A stretch of DNA of 64,000 nt from Bacteroidetes bacterium 46-16 (GCA_001897835.1 MKUN01000028.1:310001-374000), one strand, 5' to 3'. Counted from the stretch's first letter, positions 42,526 through 52,681 are shown. The notes: generated by a model not told the origin, from the sequence alone. Program-made: numbers and translations.

Positions 42526-43446
42526 ATGGATCATACAAATTTGCAAAAGAAAACCAGTGTTATGCAGCGTCGTAGATTTGTAAAAAATGCCGGCTTGCTG
42601 GCACTGTCACAATTGGTAAATATGTCAGCATTATCTGCGCTCAAAGCGCTTGGGAATAACTTAAATAATACAGCAACAATGCCGGTATTGTTCATCGGCC
42701 ATGGCAACCCGATGAACGCTATTGCCGGCAATGCATGGCACAAAAGCTGGCAGGCATTAGGAAAAGAATTGCCGCGCCCGCAGGCTATACTTTCTGTATC
42801 GGCACACTGGATAACCCGGGGCACCAAAGTGGCCACGACTCCCCATCCGGAAACGATACACGACTTTGGCGGTTTTCCTAAAGAGCTCTTCGACCAGCAA
42901 TATCCCGCACCGGGCAGCCCTGATATGGCAGCGCTTGCACAGGAGCTCATCACAGCATCGCATGTGCAGGGCGATGATACCTGGGGCCTCGACCATGGCA
43001 CATGGAGCGTGCTCCTGCCTATGTACCCGGCAGCCGATATCCCTGTCTTCCAGCTTAGCCTCGATTACTACCAGCCGCCATCCTATCATTACGAGATAGG
43101 CAGGCAACTGGCAAAGCTGCGCAATAAAGGGGTGCTCATAATAGGCAGCGGCAACCTGGTGCACAACCTGGGCAAGGTGCAATGGGATGGCAGCAATAAA
43201 GTGTATGATTGGGCACAGGAGTTTGATGCCACAATGGCAAAATGGATAGCGGAGGGTGACCATACAGCTATACTTGATTATCAAAAAAGGCTGGGCAGTA
43301 CGGCCACAATGGCGCACCCTACTTATGACCACCTGCTGCCCCTCTTTTACACGCTTGGCCTGCAGCAAAAAGGAGAAACTGTAAAGTTTTTCAATGACCA
43401 GTTCGATATGGCTTCAGTATCGATGAGGTCTTTGATAATAAGCTAA
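42526..43446 (+). CDS. LigB-type extradiol dioxygenase (DODA / YgiD-like)
   Basis: A 306-residue enzyme of the class III extradiol ring-cleavage family, like 4,5-DOPA dioxygenase. Start at 42526 (MDHTNLQKKTSV); 42562 is possible. QRRRFVKNAGLLALS resembles a twin-arginine signal. Core: MPVLFIGHGNPMNAI with the first metal His, ILSVSAHWITRG, GLDHGTWSVLLPMYPAADIP, GVLIIGSGNLVHNLG and AHPTYDHLLPLFYTLG with further metal and acid/base His. These enzymes use a non-haem metal to open catechol rings; the physiological substrate here is unknown. A Tat-exported form is unusual compared with cytoplasmic E. coli YgiD. Confidence 0.88.
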   Translation: MDHTNLQKKTSVMQRRRFVKNAGLLALSQLVNMSALSALKALGNNLNNTATMPVLFIGHGNPMNAIAGNAWHKSWQALGKELPRPQAILSVSAHWITRGTKVATTPHPETIHDFGGFPKELFDQQYPAPGSPDMAALAQELITASHVQGDDTWGLDHGTWSVLLPMYPAADIPVFQLSLDYYQPPSYHYEIGRQLAKLRNKGVLIIGSGNLVHNLGKVQWDGSNKVYDWAQEFDATMAKWIAEGDHTAILDYQKRLGSTATMAHPTYDHLLPLFYTLGLQQKGETVKFFNDQFDMASVSMRSLIIS

Positions 43447-43466
43447 GATGTAAAATGGCGGAAGGC

Positions 43467-43799
43467 TTATTTGCCGTTACGGTCCACGAAGTATTGCTTC
43501 TCACCATTAGGTAGTATGATCCTTACGCTGCGCAGGCCGTTCTCGTCATAGTCCAGCAAGGCTTGTAGCTGTTCATTGGGTGATGGCTTGTGTATATAGG
43601 CGAGGCCGTCTATCAATACGGTCTTGCTGGTAATGATGATCGAGCCGTTTTCTGTGCCCTGTACCACATGCTCAGAGCCATCGGTGAGGAAGGAAATGGT
43701 TTGCGTACGCCCGTAGGTGAAGGTCTTGCCGCCGCGGCTAAGCATCCTGTAGAGAGCTATGGATAAGCCGGCAGCAATGATTAATAAGACCGTGCGCAT
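43467..43799 (-). CDS. Small membrane-anchored protein of unknown function
   Basis: A 110-residue protein with an N-terminal hydrophobic helix (VLLIIAAGLSIALYRML) and a strand-rich domain with repeated short beta motifs (TFTYGRTQTISFLTDGSEHV, GLRSVRIILPNGEKQYFVDR). It resembles small envelope proteins with toast-rack-like repeats, but no family is certain. It is convergent with the dioxygenase gene and has 167 bases without features upstream before the permease. Confidence 0.6.
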   Translation of the reverse strand: MRTVLLIIAAGLSIALYRMLSRGGKTFTYGRTQTISFLTDGSEHVVQGTENGSIIITSKTVLIDGLAYIHKPSPNEQLQALLDYDENGLRSVRIILPNGEKQYFVDRNGK

Positions 43800-43966
43800 G
43801 AATGAAACAAAGTTATTAGCATTTCCAAAATTATGATCTAAGCCCGGTTAAACCTGGGTGCTCATATGCTGCTTGTACGGGCATATCAAAGTCGCACCGT
43901 ACATTAAACACATTACTTCCCTCATGCAATTTTACTACAAAAAAACAAGATATGGAAATAAGCAGC

Positions 43967-45307
43967 TTAAGGTCTTTGGCGCTGGGGATAAAGCCCTTCT
44001 TTTACATAGAATAAAACTATGCCTGAAACAATAATACCAAATGCACCAAGTATGAAACTAAGTTGACTGGTGAACAATATATACAGCCATATACCTACCG
44101 ATATGATAGCAGGTATGGGAAATAAAGGCATACGGAAAGGCCGCTCATCATCCTTGCGGTTATAGTGCCAGGCCATAACACCCACCGCCTGCGATACGAA
44201 CTGGATAAGGATACGCATCACCACTATGGCAGTAATGACATCTTTAAGCTTAAAGAGCAGGCTGAAGACGAAGGCCACAGCCCCCAATGCCAGCAGCGAT
44301 ACATGCGGGAACCTGTGCCTGGGATGTACACGCGCAAAGACAGGGAAGAAGTTACCATCCTTAGCGGCTGCATAGGGCACACGCGAATAGCCGAGTATGA
44401 CCGAAAAGAGCGATGCTATGGCAATGCAGAGGATCAGCACTGTGGCTACCTGGCCGGCAAAATGCCCGTAGATATGTTCAAAATAAGTGCTGGCTATGAA
44501 GTCTGAACCGGCAACTGTTTGCCAGGGCAATACACCCAGTATTACCGACTGCATGCCAAGGTATAGTAATGCGATGATGCTGATGGATATGAAGATGCTG
44601 CGGGGTATATTGCGTTCCGGGGCCTTGATCTCTGCACCCAGGTGGCAAACATTGTAATAGCCCAGGTAAGAATACACCGCTTTGAGCGAGGCCTGGCCCA
44701 GGGCAAAATAGAGCAGGGAACTGGTATCCCAGCTGCCGGTATGGAAGTTGAATGCCTGTGCTGCATTGAACTGTGGTATACCCGATAGTATAAGCCACAA
44801 TATAGTGCCACCCGTAATAATGCCGAATACCACGGATATGCGGCCTATGCTCTTAATATTGCGGTATAGCAGCGCCACCAGCAGGACGACGAGCCCGCCG
44901 CTCACCATCTTCTTTTGTATATCGCTGAGGGGCAGCAGGTAAGTAAGGTATTGGGCAAAGCCTATGGCCCCGCTGGCTATTACTAATGGGGCCTGTATGC
45001 TGGTTTGCCAGGTAAAGAGAAAGGCCATTAGCCTGCCCTTTTTGCCAAACAGTTTTTGCAGGAATAGGTAACTGCCACCTGCATCGGGCCATTTGGCGCC
45101 CATCTCGGCCCACACCATACCATCCATATAGGCCAGCAAAGCGCCAATGAGCCAGGCAAATATGCTGGCAGGCCCCTGCATAAGCCCTACTATGAAGGGT
45201 ATGGTGACGAAAGGGCCAATACCCACCATATCGATCATATTGATGGCTGTGGCCTGCGGTAGAGAAAGCCCTCTTTCGAGGCGGGTATCTGTATCGTGTG
45301 TATTCAA
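43967..45307 (-). CDS. APC-family amino-acid permease
   Basis: A 446-residue inner-membrane transporter with about 12 hydrophobic helices. Family signs: TAINMIDMVGIGPFVTIPFI (the TM1 unwound GIG motif), AYMDGMVWAEMGAKWPDAGG in TM2, and a helix carrying SVILGYSRVPYAAAKDGNFFP, typical of APC permeases. It imports or exchanges an amino acid or amine; the substrate cannot be told. It is divergent from the hydrolase at 45399. Confidence 0.88.
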   Translation of the reverse strand: MNTHDTDTRLERGLSLPQATAINMIDMVGIGPFVTIPFIVGLMQGPASIFAWLIGALLAYMDGMVWAEMGAKWPDAGGSYLFLQKLFGKKGRLMAFLFTWQTSIQAPLVIASGAIGFAQYLTYLLPLSDIQKKMVSGGLVVLLVALLYRNIKSIGRISVVFGIITGGTILWLILSGIPQFNAAQAFNFHTGSWDTSSLLYFALGQASLKAVYSYLGYYNVCHLGAEIKAPERNIPRSIFISISIIALLYLGMQSVILGVLPWQTVAGSDFIASTYFEHIYGHFAGQVATVLILCIAIASLFSVILGYSRVPYAAAKDGNFFPVFARVHPRHRFPHVSLLALGAVAFVFSLLFKLKDVITAIVVMRILIQFVSQAVGVMAWHYNRKDDERPFRMPLFPIPAIISVGIWLYILFTSQLSFILGAFGIIVSGIVLFYVKEGLYPQRQRP

Positions 45308-45398
45308 GTAGTAATTTTACACTCACAAAATAATAAAGGAAATGAAGGGAGCATATCATTCTTATTTATGGCGGCTTGATTTTTTTGTACATGTGCGC

Positions 45399-46379
45399 AT
45401 GAAATATATATTGGTCTTTATCCTGCTTGCGTTTACAGGTACTTCATTAAATGCACAACCTAAAGCACTGGGCTTAAGGCTTGAAGGCTACACTTATCCA
45501 TACCCGGTACATTATATGAATACGGAGGTGCAGCACAAGCGTATCTCGATCGCTTACATGGATGTGCGGCCGGTGTACAGCAATGGTAAAATCGTACTGC
45601 TGCTGCACGGTAAGAATTTTCCTGCGGCATATTGGAAAGGGGTCATCGGCACGCTGGTATCAAAAGGCTACAGGGTAATAGCGCCGGATGCGCTGGGCTT
45701 CGGTAAGTCATCTAAACCCGTAATACAGTATAGCTTTTCGCTGCTGGCCTTGCTCGACCGGCAGTTGCTGGATAGCCTGGGCATAAACAGGGTGAGTGTC
45801 ATAGGTCATTCCACAGGTGGTATGCTTGCCGCAAGGTTCGCACTTAGCTACCCGGAAAGGGTGAGCAAACTGGTGCTGGAAGACCCGATAGGGCTGGAAG
45901 ACTGGCGCGCCAAAGGAGTTCCTTACCGTAAGGTGGATGAATGGTACCGGGAGGAGCGCAATGCCACTTACGATAAGATCGTGAATTATCAGAAAGGCTA
46001 TTACCCTGAATGGAAAGAGCAGTACCGCCAGTGGGCCGATGTGCAATATGGCCCGCTAAAGAGTAAGGATGCAGCTACCTATGCTATGGTGAGCGCGCTC
46101 ACCTATGATATGATATTTACACAGCCGGTCATCCACGAGTTTGGGAATATCAGTGTGCCTGTATTGCTGATGGCAGGGAAGGAAGACCACACTAAGATAG
46201 CGCGCGGTGCCTCTAAGCAGCTTACGGAAGAACTGGGGCATGTTAAAGACCTGGCAAAAGACGCAGCGCATGAAATACCCGATTGTAAACTGATCGAGTA
46301 TGATGATGTGGGCCACATACCGCACCTGCAGATACCGGAGCGTTTCTATACAGATGTGCTCAAATTCCTTGCTAAATAA
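45399..46379 (+). CDS. Secreted alpha/beta hydrolase
   Basis: A 326-residue exported hydrolase starting MKYILVFILLAFTGTSLNAQ, the better start because a signal peptide results. Catalytic Ser in VIGHSTGGMLA (GHSTGG elbow), acid probably in LMAGKEDHT, and His in DDVGHIPHLQIP complete the triad; LLLHGKNFPAAYW forms the oxyanion region. It resembles haloalkane-dehalogenase/epoxide-hydrolase-like esterases of the periplasm. Substrate unknown. It ends overlapping by 8 bases the 3' end of the convergent response regulator gene. Confidence 0.85.
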   Translation: MKYILVFILLAFTGTSLNAQPKALGLRLEGYTYPYPVHYMNTEVQHKRISIAYMDVRPVYSNGKIVLLLHGKNFPAAYWKGVIGTLVSKGYRVIAPDALGFGKSSKPVIQYSFSLLALLDRQLLDSLGINRVSVIGHSTGGMLAARFALSYPERVSKLVLEDPIGLEDWRAKGVPYRKVDEWYREERNATYDKIVNYQKGYYPEWKEQYRQWADVQYGPLKSKDAATYAMVSALTYDMIFTQPVIHEFGNISVPVLLMAGKEDHTKIARGASKQLTEELGHVKDLAKDAAHEIPDCKLIEYDDVGHIPHLQIPERFYTDVLKFLAK

Positions 46380-47004
46380 ATTTATTGTCTTTGGCCGTCT
46401 TTATCGCATCGGCTTTGGAATGTACATTGAGCTTGTGGTAAATGTTCTTGATATGCGACTTTACCGTTTCGAGGTCGATGTATAGCTCCTGTGCAATGCG
46501 CTTGCGGCTTTTGCCGGTGGCTATCTGTTCCAGTATCTCGGTCTCGCGGCGGGTGAGCGGCGATTGTTCGTTGCGCTGGAATGAATGAATGACCATGCGT
46601 GCTATGTGTGCGCTCATTGGGCCGCCACCTTCCATCACCTCGTGTATGGCGCTGATGATCTTTTCCGGCGGTGTATTCTTGGTGAGGTATCCTGCAGCAC
46701 CATTGCCCAGTGCGCGGAAGATAAGCAGCTCCTGCTCATAAACAGTGAGGATGAGGATATGTGTTTCCGGTACCAGCTTCTTGATCCTGGGCATGGCATC
46801 TATGCCTGATATACCGGGGAGTTCCACATCAAGCAGCAGCACATCCGGGTCGTCATGCACGAGCTTTTTTGCTGCATCTTCAAAAGAGGGGTAAGTGCCT
46901 ACCACTTTATAGCCTTCGGTGTTGCCTATCAGGTAAGCATAGCCTTCCCTTATGGTCTCATCGTCTTCGATAATGGCCACACGAATATCAAGGTCCCTGC
47001 TCAT
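46372..47004 (-). CDS. NarL/LuxR-type response regulator
   Basis: A 210-residue two-component regulator. The receiver domain (about 7-125) has acidic pair IEDDE, phospho-Asp in DVLLLDVELPG and Lys in GYLTKNTPPEK. A LuxR-type HTH follows (about 145-205; LTRRETEILEQIATGKSRKR, ETVKSHIKNIYHKLNVHSKA). It is the partner of the histidine kinase whose gene ends 70 bases upstream on the same strand and probably controls nearby promoters, perhaps the divergent TonB receptor gene. Confidence 0.93.
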   Translation of the reverse strand: MSRDLDIRVAIIEDDETIREGYAYLIGNTEGYKVVGTYPSFEDAAKKLVHDDPDVLLLDVELPGISGIDAMPRIKKLVPETHILILTVYEQELLIFRALGNGAAGYLTKNTPPEKIISAIHEVMEGGGPMSAHIARMVIHSFQRNEQSPLTRRETEILEQIATGKSRKRIAQELYIDLETVKSHIKNIYHKLNVHSKADAIKTAKDNKFI

Positions 47005-47074
47005 AGTTCATGCATTTTTGTAAAGTTCAGCTATATGGGGCAAAATCGAATCACCCCAAAGAAGTTATTTTTTG

Positions 47075-50000
47075 TTAAATATCGGCCTTCCGGGTATTAT
47101 ATGTGTCCTGCTCAGGTATTTTAAAGCCGAGGCTTATGGTGGTGCCTTTGCCGGGTGCAGCATCTATGTAAAGCTTTGCATTGATCCGCCGGGCGCGCAC
47201 ATTCATGTTATCCACACCGTGTCCTTTCTGTACATGGTCCATATCAAAACCCCGGCCATTATCGGTAAGTATAAGGTGCATAACATTATAATGCTTTAAG
47301 GTCACATCCAGTTTTACCTTGCTGGCATGGGCATACTTAAGGCTGTTATTCAGGGCCTCCTTGAATATCATGATGAGGTTGCGGCTGAAGTCCATAGGCA
47401 GGGTAAAGTCCTTCCAGCGTTCGTCGCTACCTGTAAAACTGAAATCGATATCGGTATCCTGGAAGAGCTCGGCACCAAAATCGCGTATGCGGTGCAGTAC
47501 CTGGTAAAGGTTGTCATTGGACGGCTTCAGTGACCAGAGGATATCCCTCGTGCCGCTATAGAGCTGACCTGTATTATCCTGTATCTGGTCGATTATCCTT
47601 TGGGTATCCGGGTTGAGCTGTATCTTATTCTTCAATACATTGGTAAGCACATTGATGCGGGTGAGCTTATTGCCCACCTCATCGTGAAAATCTTCAGCCG
47701 TGCGTTGCCTCACCTTGCTTTGCTCTTCGCGGCGCAGGTTGTCGAGCAGCTTTACCCGGTTTTGTTTCCGCCTGTTGGCGGCATATTGCAGCGATACGCC
47801 CAGCAAAATACAACCACCAAGGATAAGGAGCTTGAACCAGTTGGTTTTTTGAAAGGGGGTTATGATCTCAAAAGGGTAATTGAGCTGGCTGATATCCTGC
47901 TTATCGCCCATGGTTTTGCACTGCACCCGGAGTGTATAATCGCCGGGGGGCAGCGCGGAATAAGTGACCGCGTTGCTTGCCGACCAGTCGGACCATGGGG
48001 CTTCGAGGCCGTCCATATGGTAACGGTACTGGAGTTGTTCATCGCCACTAAGAGATATGGCCTGGTAGGTGAAGGTGATGTTGTTCTTTTTATAAGGCAG
48101 GTGCAAACCATAAGGTATTTTATACCATGCACTGGTGCTGTCGTACCACGTGGTATCGCTTATGTTCTCGCCAAATATCTTTACCGATTGCAGGGCTATG
48201 CTCAGCGGTTTTACCAATGTGGTCCTGGCATGGGGGTCGTAATGGACCGCCCCGTTGGTAGTGCCGAACCAAATACTGCCGTCATGCATTTTGTATATGG
48301 CATTATGGTTACTTTCCATGCCCTTCATGCCTTCCTCTTTGCCATAGAAAGTGATCAGGGGTTTGCCTTTTTCGGCAGGGCTTATTTTATGTATGCCATA
48401 GCCTGTGCCTGCCCATATATTGCCATCATCATCGGTAATGATATTGTAAATAAAGTCGGAGCGCATGCCATTACTTTTGTTTAGCACATAATAGCTGCCT
48501 GTGCGCATATTGTAGCATATGATGCCGTTATCACTCGTACCCATCCATAGCTCATTGCCGCGCCGGGTAAAGCACTGCACCTGTGCGCTGTCGGGAGCGC
48601 CATTGGTCTTGTAGGGGGTCAATATGCCATTGTGATAGAGCTTAATCCCGTTATATGTGCCGCTGTTGGTTGCCACGAGGGTGCTATCGGTACCAATGCT
48701 GATAAAATCGCCGACTACAGCCCCTTTAAGCGGCACTACATGAAAGTTATCGTGCTCGCGCACCGCGAAGCCATTAACAAAGCCGACCCACAACCTGCCG
48801 CCGGTATCGCTGTATAAGGAGGATACGGAAAAAAGCAGGTCGGACGGGAATGTATAAGTGTGAAAATCATTATCATAACTCCACAGCCCATTACGTGTGC
48901 CTATCCATAAAGTATTGTTCTTGTATAGCAGTGCCGTGATCGTGGCATTGAACCTTCCCGGGAAGGGTATTTTGCCTACTGTGCCATTCTCAAAAGAATA
49001 CAGGCCTGCATCGTATGTGCCGAGATAGAGCTTGCCACTGTGACTGGCCGTAATGCCCATTACCTGTGCGCTGGGCAGGCCCATACTTTCATCGAGCACG
49101 GTAAAAGGGGATCCTGAAAAGCGAAAAAGCCCCTGGCCGTCACTAGCCATCCATACATTGCCTTCTGCATCGGTGAGTATATCCCTGAAGATATTGTCGC
49201 TAAGGCCATTGTGCTTGTTGTAATACTGCAAAGAGCTTGCTGTGAATTTGATAACACCGCTATTGGTGCCCAGCCAGTAAGCACCGTTGCTGTCCTCAGT
49301 CATGCAGCGGAGCACCGGCAACCTGTCGAGCGGCTGGCCGTGAATAGTATGCAGCACCAGCTTATCTTTTTCTACGCGGTACAGGCCGGCATTGGTCAAT
49401 ACCCACATGGTGCCCTGCCTGTCGTTGTATAGTTTTATGGGTACAGGTTCGCTATTGATAAGCGGCGAAAGGGGTACCGGGATACTGTCCCATTTTTTAC
49501 CATCGTAACGCAATATGTTCCCTTTTACTTTTGCTACCCACAGCTTATTGCCTGCAGGCAATATAGACGTGATATTCGTGTCGTAGCCGGGTACCTGCAG
49601 CAATTCGTTTTTCCCTTTCGCGATGTTGTATATCCTGTTTTTGCCATTGCCGCCTACATTGCACCAAACAGAGCCATTGGCAGCGATCTCTATATCCTGT
49701 ACATTATTGGCTATGGGATTGTTCTCTGCCGCCTGGAAGGAAGCATGTTTGAAGCTGTTGCCATCGAACCTGGATATGCCCTTCGAGGTGCCAATCCAGA
49801 TATAGCCCTGCTTATCGATTGCGAGCGCATTAACGCTGTTATCAGCCATGCCATCGCGGAGGGTGTAGTTGACAAAGTTGCGGCCATCGAAGCGGGAAAG
49901 GCCGCCGATAGTGCCTATCCACAAGTGGCCATACTTATCCTGTTTGATGGTATTGACCTGCGATTGTATCAAACCATTCTCGACACTGAGGTTGTAGAAA

Positions 50001-50101
50001 GGGTAACGCTGTGCCGAGACTGTAGCGGTAAAAAAACAAAAGATCAAAGCATAGCATATGCTTTTGAATAAAGGATGACCGGTATGTTTTCCTGCTGTCA
50101 T
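47075..50101 (-). CDS. Propeller-sensor histidine kinase
   Basis: A 1008-residue sensor kinase started at 50101 (MTAGKHTGHPLF), giving a signal anchor ending VSAQ. About 14 beta-propeller Reg_prop motifs (YGHLWIGTIGGLSRFDG, QGYIWIGTSKGISRFDG and others) fill residues 20-650. A Y_Y_Y strand domain (LQYRYHMDGLEAPWSDWSAS), one transmembrane helix (FKLLILGGCILLGVSL), a HisKA_3 dimerisation helix with His in EDFHDEVGNKLTRI and an HATPase domain (EALNNSLKYAHASK, LTDNGRGFD) follow. It senses an extracellular, probably envelope or carbohydrate, cue and phosphorylates the NarL-type regulator. Unlike Bacteroides hybrid sensors, regulator and kinase are separate proteins. Confidence 0.93.
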   Translation of the reverse strand: MTAGKHTGHPLFKSICYALIFCFFTATVSAQRYPFYNLSVENGLIQSQVNTIKQDKYGHLWIGTIGGLSRFDGRNFVNYTLRDGMADNSVNALAIDKQGYIWIGTSKGISRFDGNSFKHASFQAAENNPIANNVQDIEIAANGSVWCNVGGNGKNRIYNIAKGKNELLQVPGYDTNITSILPAGNKLWVAKVKGNILRYDGKKWDSIPVPLSPLINSEPVPIKLYNDRQGTMWVLTNAGLYRVEKDKLVLHTIHGQPLDRLPVLRCMTEDSNGAYWLGTNSGVIKFTASSLQYYNKHNGLSDNIFRDILTDAEGNVWMASDGQGLFRFSGSPFTVLDESMGLPSAQVMGITASHSGKLYLGTYDAGLYSFENGTVGKIPFPGRFNATITALLYKNNTLWIGTRNGLWSYDNDFHTYTFPSDLLFSVSSLYSDTGGRLWVGFVNGFAVREHDNFHVVPLKGAVVGDFISIGTDSTLVATNSGTYNGIKLYHNGILTPYKTNGAPDSAQVQCFTRRGNELWMGTSDNGIICYNMRTGSYYVLNKSNGMRSDFIYNIITDDDGNIWAGTGYGIHKISPAEKGKPLITFYGKEEGMKGMESNHNAIYKMHDGSIWFGTTNGAVHYDPHARTTLVKPLSIALQSVKIFGENISDTTWYDSTSAWYKIPYGLHLPYKKNNITFTYQAISLSGDEQLQYRYHMDGLEAPWSDWSASNAVTYSALPPGDYTLRVQCKTMGDKQDISQLNYPFEIITPFQKTNWFKLLILGGCILLGVSLQYAANRRKQNRVKLLDNLRREEQSKVRQRTAEDFHDEVGNKLTRINVLTNVLKNKIQLNPDTQRIIDQIQDNTGQLYSGTRDILWSLKPSNDNLYQVLHRIRDFGAELFQDTDIDFSFTGSDERWKDFTLPMDFSRNLIMIFKEALNNSLKYAHASKVKLDVTLKHYNVMHLILTDNGRGFDMDHVQKGHGVDNMNVRARRINAKLYIDAAPGKGTTISLGFKIPEQDTYNTRKADI

Positions 50102-50162
50102 GGCCACATTAAGGTACCTAAAAATACAAATGCTTATTGGTATGTACACAGTTATTCCATAA

Positions 50163-50182
50163 TTCACCCTACACGGGGTGAA
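50163..50182. promoter_or_regulatory. 7-bp inverted repeat in the kinase / receptor divergent gap
   Basis: TTCACCC-N6-GGGTGAA in the 129-base gap between the kinase and the TonB receptor, about 20 bases upstream of the -7 element at 50204. Candidate binding site of the adjacent response regulator. Confidence 0.4.
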
Positions 50183-50203
50183 GGTGTGCTTATTGACAGG
50201 GAA

Positions 50204-50211
50204 TACATTTG
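50204..50211 (+). promoter_or_regulatory. -7 promoter element of TonB receptor gene
   Basis: TACATTTG matches TAnnTTTG, 20 bases before the ATG at 50231; this supports that start over the upstream Met at 50075. Confidence 0.5.
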
Positions 50212-50230
50212 TTGTATCAAAGCTGGTACC

Positions 50231-52681
50231 ATGAAGAAAGGACTCGTAATACTGATCATTTTATTTTCGCTGAGCAATGGAATAATAGCTAAAAGCCCTG
50301 CAGGCAGTATATCGGGAAGCGTGACCGATGAGGCCGGAAAGGCGCTTGACGCGGTGAACATAGTATTGCTTAAACCCGGAAATATTTTGGCTAAGGCCGC
50401 GCTGACCGATGAGGCCGGACTGTTCCGCATTGAAGAACTGGAGGCCGGGCGTTATATCCTGAAAGCCACCCTGATAGGCTACCAGCCCTATACATCGGAC
50501 ACGCTTTTGGTGGGGACATCGCCCCTGCAAGTGCAGGCAATAAAACTGAACCGTAAAGCAGGAGCACTGGACGAAGTGACCGTTCGCGGCCAGAAACCAT
50601 TCATTGAAGTAAAGGCGGGAAAAATAGTGGTGAATGTGGAGAACAGTATAGTGAGCACTGGTTCTACGGCTATGGAAGTGCTGGCACGATCGCCGGGTGT
50701 GATCGTGGACCAGAACGATAACATAAGCCTTAAAGGCAGGCAGGGGGTGATCATTATGATAGACGGGAAGCCAGTGCCTGTGGCCGGCGACAACCTTGCC
50801 AACCTGCTGAAGAACATGCCATCGACCAATATTGAAAAAATAGAGCTCATCTCTAATCCGGGTGCTAAATATGATGCTGCAGGTGCTGCCGGCATCATCA
50901 ATATCAAGACCCGAAGAGACAGGCATATGGGCCTGAACGGGTCGGTTACCGGCAGCTTTGGGCAGGGCGTATATTCAAGGACCAATGAAGGGCTGAGCCT
51001 TAACTACAAAAGCAAAAAAATAAGCGCGTATGCCAATTATAGTTTTTTGGCGCGTAAAGGCTTTAACGGGCTGGTGCTTGACCGTAAGTTCTATGACAGC
51101 CCCGGCGGTAAGATAGATACGGAATACGTGCAGCAAAATAACCTGTTGCTACCCATGCGCTATCATTATGCTGCTGCGGGCATGGACTATAACGTATCGT
51201 CTAAAACGACCATAGGCTTTGGACTTACGGGAACGAGGACACGTTATGAGCCCAGCGGCACCAGTTTCTCAGATGTATATAATGAAACAGGCACCAAACA
51301 ATCGGAATTCACGACCATCAATGATTCAAAAACAAAGCTGAACGATTATTCGTTCAACCTGAACTTCAAACACAGCTTTGACAGTGCAGGCACCGACCTG
51401 ACGGCAGACGGGGACTATGCCCGCTACGGGTATAATACATCGCAGGATTTCACCAATATATTCTACGATACCGTTGGGGAATTATTGCAGCCGAACTATG
51501 TATTGCATGGCGATCCTAAAGGTGCTACGATCATACGTTCTTTCAAGAGCGACTTTACAAGGCCAATGCAGAACAACATGCGCTTTGAGGCAGGTATCAA
51601 GGCCGGTTATGTAACGGCGGAAGACAATTCGCAATACCAGGTTTATGATCAATCATTGCGCAAGTTCGTATATGACCCCGGCAAGAGCAATCACTTTATC
51701 TACAATGAAAATATTAACGCTGCATACCTGAACCTGGCACAGGACAGGGCTAAGTGGAGCTATCAACTGGGCCTGCGCACGGAACAAACCATAGTAAAAG
51801 GAGAACAGCTCACGATAGACAGCACCTTCACGCGTAATTACATACAACTATTCCCCAGCTTTGCCGTGCAATGGCATATGAGCAAGACGCATGACCTTGG
51901 GCTTACGCTGAGCAGGCGTATTGACCGGCCTAATTATGAGCAGCTTAATCCTTTCAAATTTTTCCTGGACCCCAGCAATTATAAAGTAGGCAATCCTAAC
52001 CTGCAACCCAGCCTTACCTACTCGGCTGAACTGTCGCATACGTTCAAACAACGGTTCGTGACATCAGTGAATTACAGTATAACGAAAGACGCAATAACGG
52101 AAGTGATACAACCCAGCGAAACGGAGAAAAATGAAAGCATACAAACCAATAAAAATATAGACCGGCAAACATCCGTTAGTTTCAATGTTGCATATCCTTT
52201 CCAAATATTCAAATGGTGGAGCAACGTGACCAGCGGCAGCTATTACTATAATTATTTTGATGGCGATGTGGCCGGTACGCCACTGCATAACGGCAAACCT
52301 GCATTCTATTTTAATACAACGAACAATTTCCTGTTGCCTAAAAATTTCTCGGCAGAGCTAAGTATGTTCTACCAGTCAAACATGCTGTACGGGTATATGA
52401 CCCTGAAACCTTTATGGTCGCTGAATGCGGGATTGCAGAAAAACCTGTTTAAAAATAAGGGCACGTTAAAGCTGGCGATCAATGATATATTCTGGAAGGT
52501 GAACCCCGTGGGTTATACGTCATTTGCCAAGTATCATGAAACATTCGTTGTTAAACGAGATACACGAATAGCGACCATAGCTTTTACCTACAGGTTCGGC
52601 AACCGTGCCGTAGGGCAGGTAAGAAAGAAAAGCGGCGGGGCAGAAGATGAGAAACGCAGGGCCGCAAGCAGTGCAGGATGA
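50231..52681 (+). CDS. TonB-dependent receptor, outer-membrane beta-barrel family
   Basis: An 816-residue outer-membrane protein with a signal peptide in MKKGLVILIILFSLSNGIIA. A carboxypeptidase-like domain (about 22-105; ISGSVTDEAGKALDAVNIVL) precedes a plug (about 120-220; MEVLARSPGVIVDQNDNISL, IELISNPGAKYDAAGAAGII) and a barrel of the OMP_b-brl_3 type. The C-terminus extends past the last strand (IAFTYRFGN) with a charged tail of about 25 residues. Ligand unknown. It is divergent from the sensor kinase and may be its target. It is closed by a 13-bp terminator hairpin. Confidence 0.88.
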   Translation: MKKGLVILIILFSLSNGIIAKSPAGSISGSVTDEAGKALDAVNIVLLKPGNILAKAALTDEAGLFRIEELEAGRYILKATLIGYQPYTSDTLLVGTSPLQVQAIKLNRKAGALDEVTVRGQKPFIEVKAGKIVVNVENSIVSTGSTAMEVLARSPGVIVDQNDNISLKGRQGVIIMIDGKPVPVAGDNLANLLKNMPSTNIEKIELISNPGAKYDAAGAAGIINIKTRRDRHMGLNGSVTGSFGQGVYSRTNEGLSLNYKSKKISAYANYSFLARKGFNGLVLDRKFYDSPGGKIDTEYVQQNNLLLPMRYHYAAAGMDYNVSSKTTIGFGLTGTRTRYEPSGTSFSDVYNETGTKQSEFTTINDSKTKLNDYSFNLNFKHSFDSAGTDLTADGDYARYGYNTSQDFTNIFYDTVGELLQPNYVLHGDPKGATIIRSFKSDFTRPMQNNMRFEAGIKAGYVTAEDNSQYQVYDQSLRKFVYDPGKSNHFIYNENINAAYLNLAQDRAKWSYQLGLRTEQTIVKGEQLTIDSTFTRNYIQLFPSFAVQWHMSKTHDLGLTLSRRIDRPNYEQLNPFKFFLDPSNYKVGNPNLQPSLTYSAELSHTFKQRFVTSVNYSITKDAITEVIQPSETEKNESIQTNKNIDRQTSVSFNVAYPFQIFKWWSNVTSGSYYYNYFDGDVAGTPLHNGKPAFYFNTTNNFLLPKNFSAELSMFYQSNMLYGYMTLKPLWSLNAGLQKNLFKNKGTLKLAINDIFWKVNPVGYTSFAKYHETFVVKRDTRIATIAFTYRFGNRAVGQVRKKSGGAEDEKRRAASSAG

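Noticed and set aside
47600-48484. 294-residue rightward frame inside the kinase gene
   Set aside because: Antisense shadow: the kinase frame on the other strand has clear domains throughout.
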